Origin: Acidobacteriota bacterium
GTDB lineage: Bacteria > Acidobacteriota > Terriglobia > 20CM-2-55-15
Assembly (NCBI GenBank): GCA_022821265.1
Contig: JAJEDW010000325.1
Location: forward strand, 1 to 32,786
Reading direction: 5' to 3'
Length of the DNA stretch: 32,786 nt
Position 1 is the stretch's first letter; every line of letters starts with the position of its first letter. The translations under genes were made by a program, and so were the position numbers. The notes under the pieces are model-generated. The model had not been told where the DNA came from, ran no database searches, and saw only the letters and a list, made by a program, of their open reading frames with translations. Below are positions 15,098 through 23,625 of the stretch, piece after piece.

Positions 15098-16510
15098 ATG
15101 ACCGACCATCTCGCAATGCCGCCCGAATTGATGCGCGATCTCGCGACGCACGTCACCGACATACTGATCAACCGGAGCACGGATCTGCCGGGTGACCGCG
15201 CCTGGGACGGCGAGTTCAAGCAGGAACTCGCGGCCTGGTTGGCGGAGGATCCTCCGGAAAGCGGCCGGCCGCCGCGCGAGGTCATCGACCGCGCCATCCG
15301 GCAGGTCCTGACCCCCGCGATGCGCCTCGATCATCCACGCGCGTTCGGATTCGTGCCGTCCGCGCCCACCTGGCCGGGCGTGCTGGCCGAGTTCCTGGTA
15401 AGCGGCTTCAACATCAACGCGGCGAGTTGGTTGACCGCCAGCGGTCCGAGCCAGCTCGAGGCCGTCGTCACCGACTGGTTTCGGCAATGGCTGGGATACC
15501 CCGCCACGGCTGGCGGCATCTTGACCAGCGGGGGTTCCGCCTCGGCGCTCAACGCGTTCGTGGCGGCGCGGGAGGCCGCCGGGAATCCCGAGCGCGCCAC
15601 GGTGTACATGAGCGACCAGAGCCACAGCGCGCAAGTTCGGGCCGCACGGATAACCGGCGTCCGTGCGGACTGCGTCCGGATACTGCCGACCGGCGCGGAC
15701 TTCCGTCTCGATACCGAGGCCTTGTCCTCCGCCGTCGCGTCGGACCGCGCCGCGGGATGCGTCCCCGTTGCGGTCTGCGCCGACGCCGGTTCCACCAGCA
15801 CCGGCGCCATCGACCGGCTGAGCGAGATCGCGGACTACTGTGCGATCGAGGGCATCTGGCTGCACGTCGACGCGGCGTACGGCGGGAGCGCGGCCGTCAC
15901 CGAGCCGGGCGCCAGCCTGCTCCGCGGCATCGAGCGCGCCGATTCCATCGCCGTCGATCCGCACAAGTGGTTCTTTCAGCCGTACGAGGCCGGGTGCCTG
16001 CTGGTCAAGAACGTGCGAACGCTCGAACATGCGTTCTCCTTCCACCACGATGTACTCCAGGATTCCATATGGGGGTCGAATCACCCGAACCAGGCGGACC
16101 GGGGCCTGCAGCTCAGCCGCCGTGACCGGGCGCTGAAGATCTGGATGTCCGTGCAGATCTTCGGCATGGCCGCGTTTCGGGCTGCAGTCGCCCAGGGCAT
16201 CGAGCTGGCCGAACGCGCCGCGCGGCACATCGCCGACAGCCGGCTGCTGGAGCTGTTGGCGCCGGTCTCGCTGGGCATCACCTGCTTCCGCGTCAACCCG
16301 GAAGGGGGCGCGAAGACCGAGGAAGCGCTCCACCGGATCAACAGGAACGTCCTCGCCCGCGTTTTCTGGGAGGAACGCGCGTTCATGTCATCGACGCTGC
16401 TCCGGGGGCGGTTCGCGCTTCGTTTGTGCGTCATCAACCACACGACGACGTGGGACGACATCCGCGAAACGCTGGAGGCCATCGAGCGATTCGGAGAGGA
16501 AGCGCTATGA
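15098..16510 (+). CDS. Group II PLP-dependent decarboxylase (aromatic amino acid type)
   Basis: The 470-aa protein belongs to the fold-type I group II decarboxylases. The PLP lysine is Lys290 in AVDPHKWFF, the cofactor-binding aspartate lies in HVDAAYGG (256-263), and the stacking histidine is His176 in DQSHSAQ. The N-terminal segments MRLDHPRAFGF and ASGPSQLEAVVTDW are typical of aromatic L-amino acid decarboxylases (tyrosine, DOPA or tryptophan). GGAG lies nine bases before the ATG. Substrate assignment within the family is not safe by eye; glutamate decarboxylase is less likely. It is followed by an aminotransferase gene with its own promoter, but no clear pathway links the two. Confidence 0.9.
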   Translation: MTDHLAMPPELMRDLATHVTDILINRSTDLPGDRAWDGEFKQELAAWLAEDPPESGRPPREVIDRAIRQVLTPAMRLDHPRAFGFVPSAPTWPGVLAEFLVSGFNINAASWLTASGPSQLEAVVTDWFRQWLGYPATAGGILTSGGSASALNAFVAAREAAGNPERATVYMSDQSHSAQVRAARITGVRADCVRILPTGADFRLDTEALSSAVASDRAAGCVPVAVCADAGSTSTGAIDRLSEIADYCAIEGIWLHVDAAYGGSAAVTEPGASLLRGIERADSIAVDPHKWFFQPYEAGCLLVKNVRTLEHAFSFHHDVLQDSIWGSNHPNQADRGLQLSRRDRALKIWMSVQIFGMAAFRAAVAQGIELAERAARHIADSRLLELLAPVSLGITCFRVNPEGGAKTEEALHRINRNVLARVFWEERAFMSSTLLRGRFALRLCVINHTTTWDDIRETLEAIERFGEEAL

Positions 16511-16568
16511 ATCGACCGTGGCGGCGGGCGCCTCGAAGCTCCGTGCCCCGGATCTCCGTCGGCCCTCG

Positions 16569-16596
16569 TTCACCCGGTCGCCGGACGCTGTATAAT
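16569..16596 (+). promoter_or_regulatory. Sigma70-like promoter for the class V aminotransferase
   Basis: TTCACC (16569-16574) and a consensus TATAAT (16591-16596) are separated by 16 bases. The predicted start site is near 16603, giving a leader of about 44 bases that contains GGAGG just before GTG 16647. This is the most conventional promoter seen in the window and supports the later start codon. Confidence 0.65.
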
Positions 16597-16646
16597 CAGC
16601 CGTTTGCCGCGTGGACGGAAACACGCCATCGGAGCATCGGAGGACC

Positions 16647-17819
16647 GTGAAAGAGTTCAACGCACCGTTCCGCATCCTGATGGGACCCGGCCCCAGCGAC
16701 TGCGACCCGCGCGTCCTGCGCGCCATGTCCAACTCGATGGTGAGCCATCTGGACCCCGCGTTCGTCGGCGTGATGGATGACGTCCAGACCGGGCTCGAGC
16801 GCGTCTTCGAGACCGACAGCCCGCTGACCCTGCCGATTTCCGGGACCGGCACGGCGGGGATGGAAACGGCGATGGTCAACATGATCGAGCCCGGCGACAA
16901 CGTCGTCGTGTGCACGGCGGGCTTCTTCGGGGACCGCATGCAGACCATCGCCGAACGCGCGGGCGGCATCGTCCGCCGGGTCGAGGCGCCCCTCGGTCGC
17001 GCCGTGGAGCCCGACGCGCTCCGGACCGCCGTCGAGGAACATCGGCCCAGGGTCGTGGCGTTCGTCCACGTCGAGACCTCGACGGGGGTCTCCCAGCCGA
17101 TCGAGCCGCTCGTGGACGTTCTCCGGGGTCATGACGACGTCATCACGATCGTCGACTGCGTGGCGTCGCTGGCCGGTCAACCCATCGACGTCCGGCGAAA
17201 CGGACTGGACTTCGTCTACAGCGGCAGCCAGAAGTGCCTGAGCGTGCCGCCCGGCCTGGCGCCGATCACGCTGTCGGACAAGGCCATCCGGAGGCTCGAC
17301 CAGCGCCGGAACCCGGTCCGGAGCTGGTACCTCGACCTGAGCCGGCTCCGGACGTACTGGGGCGCGGAACGCCGCTACCACCACACCGCGCCCGTCTCGC
17401 TGGTCTTCGCGCTGCGCGAGGCCCTGCGCCTGATCGCGGACGAGGGGCTCCGGGAGCGCTTCGAACGCCACCGGACCAATCACGAGGCGCTCGTCGCCGG
17501 ACTCGAAGCGATGGGGCTGGAAATGTTCGCGGGCAAGGATGTCCGCGCCTGGACCGTCAACACCGTCGTCGTGCCCGAGAACGTCGACGAAGCGCGCGTC
17601 CGAGGAAAGCTGCTCGCCCGGCACGGCATCGAGATCGTCGGCGGCATCGAGGAGCTCAAGGGCCGCATCTGGCGCATCGGCCTGATGGGATCGTCGTCGC
17701 TGGAGCGCAACGTCCTGCTGTTCCTCGGCGCGCTGGACGAGATCCTCGCCGAGGAGGGATACCAGGGACCGCGCGGCACGGGCGTCACGGCGGCCGCCGA
17801 CCGGTACCGGACCGCATGA
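16647..17819 (+). CDS. Class V aminotransferase, serine-pyruvate/alanine-glyoxylate type
   Basis: This PLP enzyme of the alanine-glyoxylate/serine-pyruvate group opens with LMGPGPSDCDPRVLRAM and SHLDPAFVGVMDD. It has the PLP phosphate segment SGTGTAGMET (65-74), Asp170 in IVDCVAS and the PLP lysine Lys196 in SGSQKCLSVPPGL. RIGLMGSSS near the end is the substrate-carboxylate region. I chose GTG 16647, preceded by GGAGG, rather than GTG 16611, which would nearly coincide with the predicted transcription start; the product is then 390 aa. It probably detoxifies glyoxylate or interconverts Ser/Ala and hydroxypyruvate/pyruvate. The gene ends 12 bases from the convergent protease gene. Confidence 0.93.
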   Translation: MKEFNAPFRILMGPGPSDCDPRVLRAMSNSMVSHLDPAFVGVMDDVQTGLERVFETDSPLTLPISGTGTAGMETAMVNMIEPGDNVVVCTAGFFGDRMQTIAERAGGIVRRVEAPLGRAVEPDALRTAVEEHRPRVVAFVHVETSTGVSQPIEPLVDVLRGHDDVITIVDCVASLAGQPIDVRRNGLDFVYSGSQKCLSVPPGLAPITLSDKAIRRLDQRRNPVRSWYLDLSRLRTYWGAERRYHHTAPVSLVFALREALRLIADEGLRERFERHRTNHEALVAGLEAMGLEMFAGKDVRAWTVNTVVVPENVDEARVRGKLLARHGIEIVGGIEELKGRIWRIGLMGSSSLERNVLLFLGALDEILAEEGYQGPRGTGVTAAADRYRTA

Positions 17820-17831
17820 CGCGACGGCCGG

Positions 17832-20800
17832 CTACGGCATCAGCACGGTCAACTCGTACGCGCCGGAATTGTGGACCACCACGCCGGTTTCGGCGCGCGT
17901 GTAGTAGCTGCGCACCTCCGCCACGTACCGGCCCGATGGAAGGTCGTCGGTCGAAATCAGCTCCGCCTGACCGTCGAGCCCGAGGTCGGATCGCTCCAGG
18001 ACGCGGCCGTTCGCATCCATGAGAAACAGGTCCAGGTCGTTGGCGGCCGGATTCATCGCCGGCCCCGGGCCTGTGATGTCGAGACGTACCGAGATCGCGC
18101 CGCCCGCGAAGTCGAAGGCGAACAGGTGCGCCGACTGCGCCAGGTTGCTCCGTCCGCGCGACAGCGAATCCAGTTCTCCCGTCACCGGCGAATCGACCGA
18201 GATCGGGCGCGGAAACGGGTTGGAAACCGTCGGCGTCCCGGAAGCCCGGTAGTCGATCATCCGCGATCGGGCCAGTTCTTCGACCGCGCCCGCGTTCACA
18301 CCGTCGACGGCGACCAGGCGGTCCAGGAACGTCGGCGCGTAGACGTAGGCGTCCGCCGACATCGCGCGGAACGCCCGCCACACGGGGTCCATGCCCAGAG
18401 CGACGCCGTCGTCGTCCATCCCGCCGCCGTCATCGACCAGGTCCCACAGCAACGAGTGCACGGCGAACTCGCTCCGATATCCCCCCGCGTCTCCCGGAAT
18501 CGCGTCGTCCTCGAGATCGAACTCGAGCACGGACGCGCCCCCGACGCCGAAGGTGTCGCGATACACGGAATCGCCCGTCACGTACGCCGAAAAGAAATTG
18601 GCCCACGCTTCCGACCACGCCACGCGCGGATCCAGCGCGTCGCCGGCCAGATGGGGTCCGCCCATCGAATCGTCCCTTGAGAACCGGTCGGCCAGCAGGT
18701 GCGCGTACTCGTGCACCAGGACCGAGTCATCGTACTCGTCGGAGTCGACCTGGCGGTCGCCGAGGACGTAGGCGTTGCCGCTGGCGGTGTCGAAGTAGGT
18801 GATGCCGATCGCTCCCGTGGACCGATCGCCGTCGCGCCGCGTGTTCATCGGGCTCCAGTAGACGGTCACGGCCGGGATCGGCAACTCGGGATCGATCGTC
18901 TCCAGCGCGCGGTTGGCCCGCCGCATGACGTCGAGTATGTTGAAGGCGCCCGCCGCCCGGCCGGCGTCGGTGACCACGGTCGCGGCCGGGGGCTCGGCGC
19001 CCAGCGCCGCGGAAAAGAAGTGCGTGGCGTCTCCCGACGTCGACGTATTGTCGGCCACGCGCACGCCCGACACGCCGTCGGAAGCCAGCACGCGGACGGC
19101 GTATCCTTCCGCCGGCGGGGCCGGAATCCTGTAACGCCCGGCGTCATCGGTCCGGGCCACCGCGAAAGTCTGGTTCGTCGATTCCTCGTAGACCTCGACC
19201 CGGGCGCCGCGTATCGGCACGGCGATGGGCCGGTCCAGCCGCAGGCCCTCGGGGCCGACGTCCAACTTGTGGAAGAACGCCCGGCTCCGGATGTCCCGGA
19301 GCATCGAGACATCGCCCAGCGAGCCCACCAGTATCGGGACCGGTTCCGACTCGACGCCTCGGTCCGACCGCAGCCGGATATCGACGTATCCGGCCTCGAC
19401 GTCCGCGGGCACATCCACGAAAACCCGTCCGAACGGCGAGAACAGGGGGCGCACGACCCGGTCTCCGAAAAGTACGACCGCGTCGCTGTTCACGCCGCCC
19501 ACGGCGAAAACGAGGCGACTCCCGGGCTCGGCCGGCACCGGGGGCCGGACCGACGTGAAATAGGGACGGATCGGCGCCGGCTCGAACAGCGTCGCCTCGG
19601 GCAGCGCCAGCGCCCCCACGATCGACAGGGATCGTCCGGAGGCTCCGGCGAACACGGCGGCGCCGTGGACGCGCTCCGCGCCGACGACGCCCACCCAGCC
19701 CGGCTTGCGGAGGGTGGCCCTGGGAAACAGGTCCGCCGGCGGAATCACGCGCTTCGAGTCGGCTGGAATCACCCGGCGCGCGCGAGACAGGGCGCCGCCG
19801 CGCGAATCGACGAAGACGAGTTCGATCGCGGCGTCCGACGCCCCCGTGTTCGTGAGCGCGAGGCTGACCTCGTCGGCCGTGCCGGGCGCGTACGGGAAGA
19901 ACCTCATGCCGGCTTCGACGGCCTGCAACGCGTACGCGCTGGCCGAGGCGCCCCGGGACACGACGAGAACCGCGCCCAGCGGCACGTTGGGCGAATCCAC
20001 CGCGAGCCAACCGTTCACCGCGGGCGCCGCCGGCAACCCGGTCAAGCCGGCGCCGTCGAGGACCGCGGTCGCGTTCGAGCCCACCGTCAGTGTGCGGCGG
20101 ATGGGTCCCGGCCGCAACGGGTCGATGACCTCGCCCGACCCGGCCGACAGCGTCACCGTGACGTTCACCGGTTGGCCGGTGGGATTCGCCAGCAACAACG
20201 TCGATTCGAACCCGTTGCCGAGCGGCACGTGCGGCGCGACGCGGCGGGTGGCCGACGTGCCCGACGCCGCCTGTCCCGCGATGCGCGACTCGGCGCCCCC
20301 CGCGGCGATCCGGGCTTCGGCCGCCAGCGAAACGTTCGAGTTGAGGCGAACCGTCAGCGGCCCCGACCGACGGCCGGCCAGCGCATCGATGTCGATCTCC
20401 CGTCCGGCGCCGGGGGCGAGGACGTCGGAGGTGACGGCCACCGACGCGCCCGTGACGCTCCGGATCGTCACGATCAGGCCCGCCGGTTCGTCGGTGGGGT
20501 TGACGGCTCGTAACGTGCGAACCGATCCCGCTCCGCCGTCGGGGATCGGGACGACCTGATCGCCCCACGCCGTGACGGCGCTCTCTCCCTCCAGTCCCGC
20601 CTCGGGAGCGGAGTGGAACAGCACGCCGCCGATTCCCGCGACCGGACTCCGTACTCGGACCCACGCCGAGACGCCGTCCAACGATCGCGCGAACACGTCC
20701 TCGGCCGACATGGAGAAATGCCCGCGCGGGGGAATCTCGTAACGGACCGGATTGACGGGACCGGGCATCGGCTCGCCGTCCAGACCGATCAGCGAGAACT

Positions 20801-20960
20801 CCACGTCGGCGACGCCCGTCGAGGGATGGGTCAGCGCGAAACGAGCCCCGCCGCCGACGTCGGGAAAGTACAGCTCGGTCTCGGCGCGCCCCGAACCGCC
20901 GAACACGGCGCCCGCAGCGAGAACGAACAACACACTCCGCACTGTGTCCGTCTTGACCAC
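17832..20960 (-). CDS. Large secreted modular zinc metalloprotease
   Basis: The 1042-aa product starts at GTG 20960 after a G-rich ribosome site and has a signal peptide (VRSVLFVLAAGAVFGGSGRA, cleaved before ETELYF). About 450 residues of tandem beta-sandwich, Ig-like modules follow, then an IPT/TIG-like segment (FTSVRPPVPAEPGSRLVF), a carboxypeptidase-regulatory-like fold (GARVEVYEESTNQTF) and a peptidase domain. HEYAH lies at 750-754, and Glu784 in WSEAWANFF is a plausible third zinc ligand, as in gluzincins. The C terminus (about 930-1042) resembles a pre-peptidase C-terminal domain (NDLDLFLMDANGRV; YVAEVRSYY). The family is not one I can name. The neighbours do not explain its target. Confidence 0.85.
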   Translation of the reverse strand: MVKTDTVRSVLFVLAAGAVFGGSGRAETELYFPDVGGGARFALTHPSTGVADVEFSLIGLDGEPMPGPVNPVRYEIPPRGHFSMSAEDVFARSLDGVSAWVRVRSPVAGIGGVLFHSAPEAGLEGESAVTAWGDQVVPIPDGGAGSVRTLRAVNPTDEPAGLIVTIRSVTGASVAVTSDVLAPGAGREIDIDALAGRRSGPLTVRLNSNVSLAAEARIAAGGAESRIAGQAASGTSATRRVAPHVPLGNGFESTLLLANPTGQPVNVTVTLSAGSGEVIDPLRPGPIRRTLTVGSNATAVLDGAGLTGLPAAPAVNGWLAVDSPNVPLGAVLVVSRGASASAYALQAVEAGMRFFPYAPGTADEVSLALTNTGASDAAIELVFVDSRGGALSRARRVIPADSKRVIPPADLFPRATLRKPGWVGVVGAERVHGAAVFAGASGRSLSIVGALALPEATLFEPAPIRPYFTSVRPPVPAEPGSRLVFAVGGVNSDAVVLFGDRVVRPLFSPFGRVFVDVPADVEAGYVDIRLRSDRGVESEPVPILVGSLGDVSMLRDIRSRAFFHKLDVGPEGLRLDRPIAVPIRGARVEVYEESTNQTFAVARTDDAGRYRIPAPPAEGYAVRVLASDGVSGVRVADNTSTSGDATHFFSAALGAEPPAATVVTDAGRAAGAFNILDVMRRANRALETIDPELPIPAVTVYWSPMNTRRDGDRSTGAIGITYFDTASGNAYVLGDRQVDSDEYDDSVLVHEYAHLLADRFSRDDSMGGPHLAGDALDPRVAWSEAWANFFSAYVTGDSVYRDTFGVGGASVLEFDLEDDAIPGDAGGYRSEFAVHSLLWDLVDDGGGMDDDGVALGMDPVWRAFRAMSADAYVYAPTFLDRLVAVDGVNAGAVEELARSRMIDYRASGTPTVSNPFPRPISVDSPVTGELDSLSRGRSNLAQSAHLFAFDFAGGAISVRLDITGPGPAMNPAANDLDLFLMDANGRVLERSDLGLDGQAELISTDDLPSGRYVAEVRSYYTRAETGVVVHNSGAYELTVLMP

Positions 20961-21023
20961 AACCCCCCGCCGGGCGATCGCAAACCGCTGGAAACACGTG
21001 GCCGCGGACCGCCGAATGCGTGG

Positions 21024-22334
21024 TTATGCAGGTAGCTTACCATCGAGGACGGCGCGTACGCGGTCGATGTCGGCCGCGACCTCGACCGGCAGGTTGCGCA
21101 GGGCGGGCTCCGAGGCCGGAACGCGGCCTTCGTGGACTCGAAGCTTGAAATCGGAGAACTTGAGCCCGTGCGCCGTGCTGACGATGACGACGCGCGACGC
21201 CGACGGGATCCGCCCCTCGGCGACCAGCTTCCGGGCGGCGGCGAGCGCGACGCCGGTCTGGGGATCGTTGAAGAAGCCGAACCGGTCCCCGAATGCCGCA
21301 GCGTCGGCCAGCTCGGCCTCGGACACCTGCGCGACGATGCCGTCGGTCGCCCGCAGAGCGCGGATCGCCTTGGGAAAGCTGACGGGGTTGCCGATCCGGA
21401 TGGCCGTCGCCAGCGTTTCGCGCGCGGTGACCGGGTCCATGCGCGCGAACCCGTCCAGGTAGGACCGGTAGAGGGGATTGGCCCGCTCGGTCTGGGCGCA
21501 GACCAGCCGAGGCACGCGATCCACCAGGCCCAGGTCCCGCGCCAGCACGAACCCGTTGCCGATGGCCGAAATGTTGCCCAGGTTCCCCCCCGGCGCCACC
21601 ACGTAGTCGGGCGCGGTCCAGTCCATCTGCCGCAGCAACTCGATGCTGATCGTCTTCTGGCCCTCGACGCGCAGGGAATTCAGCGAGTTGGCCAGGTAGA
21701 TCGAGCCGTCGGCGGTCACCTGCCGCACGATCTCCATGCAGCCGTCGAAATCGGTGTCCAGGGACAGCGTCAGCGCGCCGTTCGAGATCGGTTGGATCAA
21801 CTGCGCCTTCGACACCTTGCCGCGCGGCAGGAAGACGATCGACGGAATCCCGGCGGCCGCGCAATAGGCGGACAAGGCCGCCGAGGTGTCGCCGGTCGAT
21901 GCGCACGCCACGGCCCGGATCCGGTCGCGGATGCGGTGGACCATCGACACCAGGACCGTCATTCCGAGGTCCTTGAACGACCCGGTGTGCGAAGTCCCGC
22001 ACTGCTTGATCCGGATGTCGGCGACGCCGAGCCGCTCGGCCATCCGCGGACTGGCGATCAGCGGCGTGTTGCCCTCGCCGAGCGAGACGATGTTCCCCTC
22101 CTCGATGGCGGGCAGAACGAGTTCCCGCATCGACCAGACGCCGCCGTCGGTGAGGGCGCGCGACGCGATGCGCGCCTTCCATTCGCCGGCGGGAACCCGG
22201 GCCAGCGCGCCCGTGTCGTGGCGGACCTCGAGCAGGCCGCCGCAGTTCGGGCACCGGTAGACGATGTCCTCGAGCGAACGGCGCGCGCCGCACCCGGAAA
22301 AGCACTCGAACCACGCGTTGAACGGCGTCTCCAT
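21024..22334 (-). CDS. thrC: Threonine synthase (PLP-dependent)
   Basis: ThrC converts O-phosphohomoserine to threonine. An N-terminal zinc-ribbon-like segment (FECFSGCG... CPNCGG) precedes the fold-type II core. The PLP lysine is in HTGSFKDLGM, the phosphate-binding loop is ASTGDTSAALSAY, and the segment APGGNLGNISAIGNG is diagnostic. I prefer the ATG at 22334 (436 aa, METPFNAWFEC); the track's ATG 22418 adds 28 residues of Gly/Ala/Arg-rich sequence unlike the family and runs into the promoter region of the divergent MFS gene. No other homoserine or threonine genes are nearby. The secreted protease follows 63 bases downstream on the same strand. Confidence 0.94.
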   Translation of the reverse strand: METPFNAWFECFSGCGARRSLEDIVYRCPNCGGLLEVRHDTGALARVPAGEWKARIASRALTDGGVWSMRELVLPAIEEGNIVSLGEGNTPLIASPRMAERLGVADIRIKQCGTSHTGSFKDLGMTVLVSMVHRIRDRIRAVACASTGDTSAALSAYCAAAGIPSIVFLPRGKVSKAQLIQPISNGALTLSLDTDFDGCMEIVRQVTADGSIYLANSLNSLRVEGQKTISIELLRQMDWTAPDYVVAPGGNLGNISAIGNGFVLARDLGLVDRVPRLVCAQTERANPLYRSYLDGFARMDPVTARETLATAIRIGNPVSFPKAIRALRATDGIVAQVSEAELADAAAFGDRFGFFNDPQTGVALAAARKLVAEGRIPSASRVVIVSTAHGLKFSDFKLRVHEGRVPASEPALRNLPVEVAADIDRVRAVLDGKLPA

Positions 22335-22419
22335 GCCCGGCTCACGATTCCGGACGCCGGCCGGCCGCGCCGCGCCGGAACCGGAGGCGTTCCCCGGGAC
22401 AATCCGTCCGGAATCCATG

Positions 22420-22434
22420 TGCTAGAATCCGCCG
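22420..22434 (+). promoter_or_regulatory. Extended -10 promoter directly before the MFS gene
   Basis: TGC plus TAGAAT (22423-22428) ends six bases before the GTG at 22435. Transcription would start at or next to the G of the start codon, giving a leaderless message. No -35 at proper spacing was found. No ribosome site precedes the GTG. Confidence 0.55.
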
Positions 22435-23625
22435 GTGTCCAGCGGCGCGCAGCTTCCCCGGTTCCGGGCCAAGGGCGCTCTGATCCTGTTCACCGTTCTC
22501 TTCCTGGGTGTTTCCGACACTCAACTGGTTCCTCCGCTGCTGGCCACGATGGCCGCCGACCTCGACGTCCGGCCCGGCCGCATGGGCACGATCGTCACGG
22601 TGTTCGCGCTCGCGGCGGCCGCCTCGGCCCTGCTCCTGGGGCCGCTGTCGGACCGGATCGGCCGGAAACGGCTGATCTCGATCGCCTTGGCGGCCTTCGC
22701 GGCCGGCTCGCTGGCCACGTCGCAAAGCTCGCATTTTAGCACCCTGGCGGCGTCCCGCATGTTGACGGGCTTCGCGGCCGGCGCGCTCTCGACGCTCTCG
22801 ATTTCCTACGCGGGCGACCTCTACGCCTACCGGCATCGGGGCAAGGCGATGGGCATCCTGTCGACCGCGTATTTCCTCGCCTTCGTCATCGCCGTACCCG
22901 TGGGCGCCGTCGTCGCCACCGCGTACGGCTGGATGCGTGTCTTCGCCGGCTTCGCCCTCGCCGGCGCCGTGATGGCCTGGATCACGGCCCGGACGCTGCC
23001 GGAAGACGCCGGCGTCAGGCCGCGGACGGGCGCGGGCAGTTCGTTGCTGGCGCATTTTCGGCACCGGGACCGCATCGCGGGCGTCGCGGCCGCGTTCCTG
23101 ACTTCGGGCGGCCTGGTCGGCTTCATCACCTACGTCGGCGTCTGGCTGGACGGGCAGGGCGTGACGGTCCTCCGATACGCGTGGCTGTTCCTGGCGGCCG
23201 GCGTCGCGGCGTCCGCCGCATCCCCGTTGTCAGGCTGGCTGTCGGACCGCGTCGGGAAGCGAGGGGTGCTCCTGGCCTCCAACCTCGCGCTCGCGGCATT
23301 GTTCCTGGTCGTCGCCGGCATGGGCTGGGGCCCGGGGCTGTTCGCCGGGATCAGCCTCCTGGGCGTCACCGCCGGCGCCCGTCAGGGCCCGTTGCACGCG
23401 CTGACGACCGAGCTGGTCGACGCGCGGACCCGCGGCTCCTACGTGGCCGTTCGGAACGCGGCTTCCCAACTCGGAATCGCCGTCGTGGCCGCTGCCTCGG
23501 CCGCCGCGTTCGACCGGGCGGGCTTCCGCGCCGTGGCCGGCATCGCGGCCGGCGTGACGCTCCTGATACCGCTGACCCTGGTGTGGATGCGCGAACCCGG
23601 CCATAGGGGCGGCGCAAGCGTTTGA
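22435..23625 (+). CDS. Major facilitator superfamily transporter
   Basis: This 396-aa inner-membrane protein has about twelve hydrophobic helices in two halves. The MFS motif A appears in both: GPLSDRIGRKRLIS after the second helix and GWLSDRVGKRGVLL after the eighth. The central loop is short and basic (around TLPEDAGVRPRTGAG). The overall form resembles drug/proton antiporters or sugar-efflux carriers of the DHA1 type, but the substrate is not predictable. The start GTG follows an extended -10 box by six bases. Its TGA stop overlaps a TTG start for the HtrA gene (TTGA). It is the first gene of a six-gene plus-strand run. Confidence 0.92.
   Translation: MSSGAQLPRFRAKGALILFTVLFLGVSDTQLVPPLLATMAADLDVRPGRMGTIVTVFALAAAASALLLGPLSDRIGRKRLISIALAAFAAGSLATSQSSHFSTLAASRMLTGFAAGALSTLSISYAGDLYAYRHRGKAMGILSTAYFLAFVIAVPVGAVVATAYGWMRVFAGFALAGAVMAWITARTLPEDAGVRPRTGAGSSLLAHFRHRDRIAGVAAAFLTSGGLVGFITYVGVWLDGQGVTVLRYAWLFLAAGVAASAASPLSGWLSDRVGKRGVLLASNLALAALFLVVAGMGWGPGLFAGISLLGVTAGARQGPLHALTTELVDARTRGSYVAVRNAASQLGIAVVAAASAAAFDRAGFRAVAGIAAGVTLLIPLTLVWMREPGHRGGASV

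Noticed and set aside
18699-20513. 604-codon plus-strand frame opposite the secreted protease
   Set aside because: No recognisable domain; composition of an out-of-frame translation. The minus-strand protein has a signal peptide and zinc motif.
22335-22418. N-terminal extension of threonine synthase from ATG 22418
   Set aside because: The extra 28 residues are low-complexity and unlike the family, and they extend almost to the promoter box of the divergent MFS gene.
21132-22739. 535-codon plus-strand frame opposite thrC and into the MFS gene
   Set aside because: It covers two confidently identified genes and shows no family motif.
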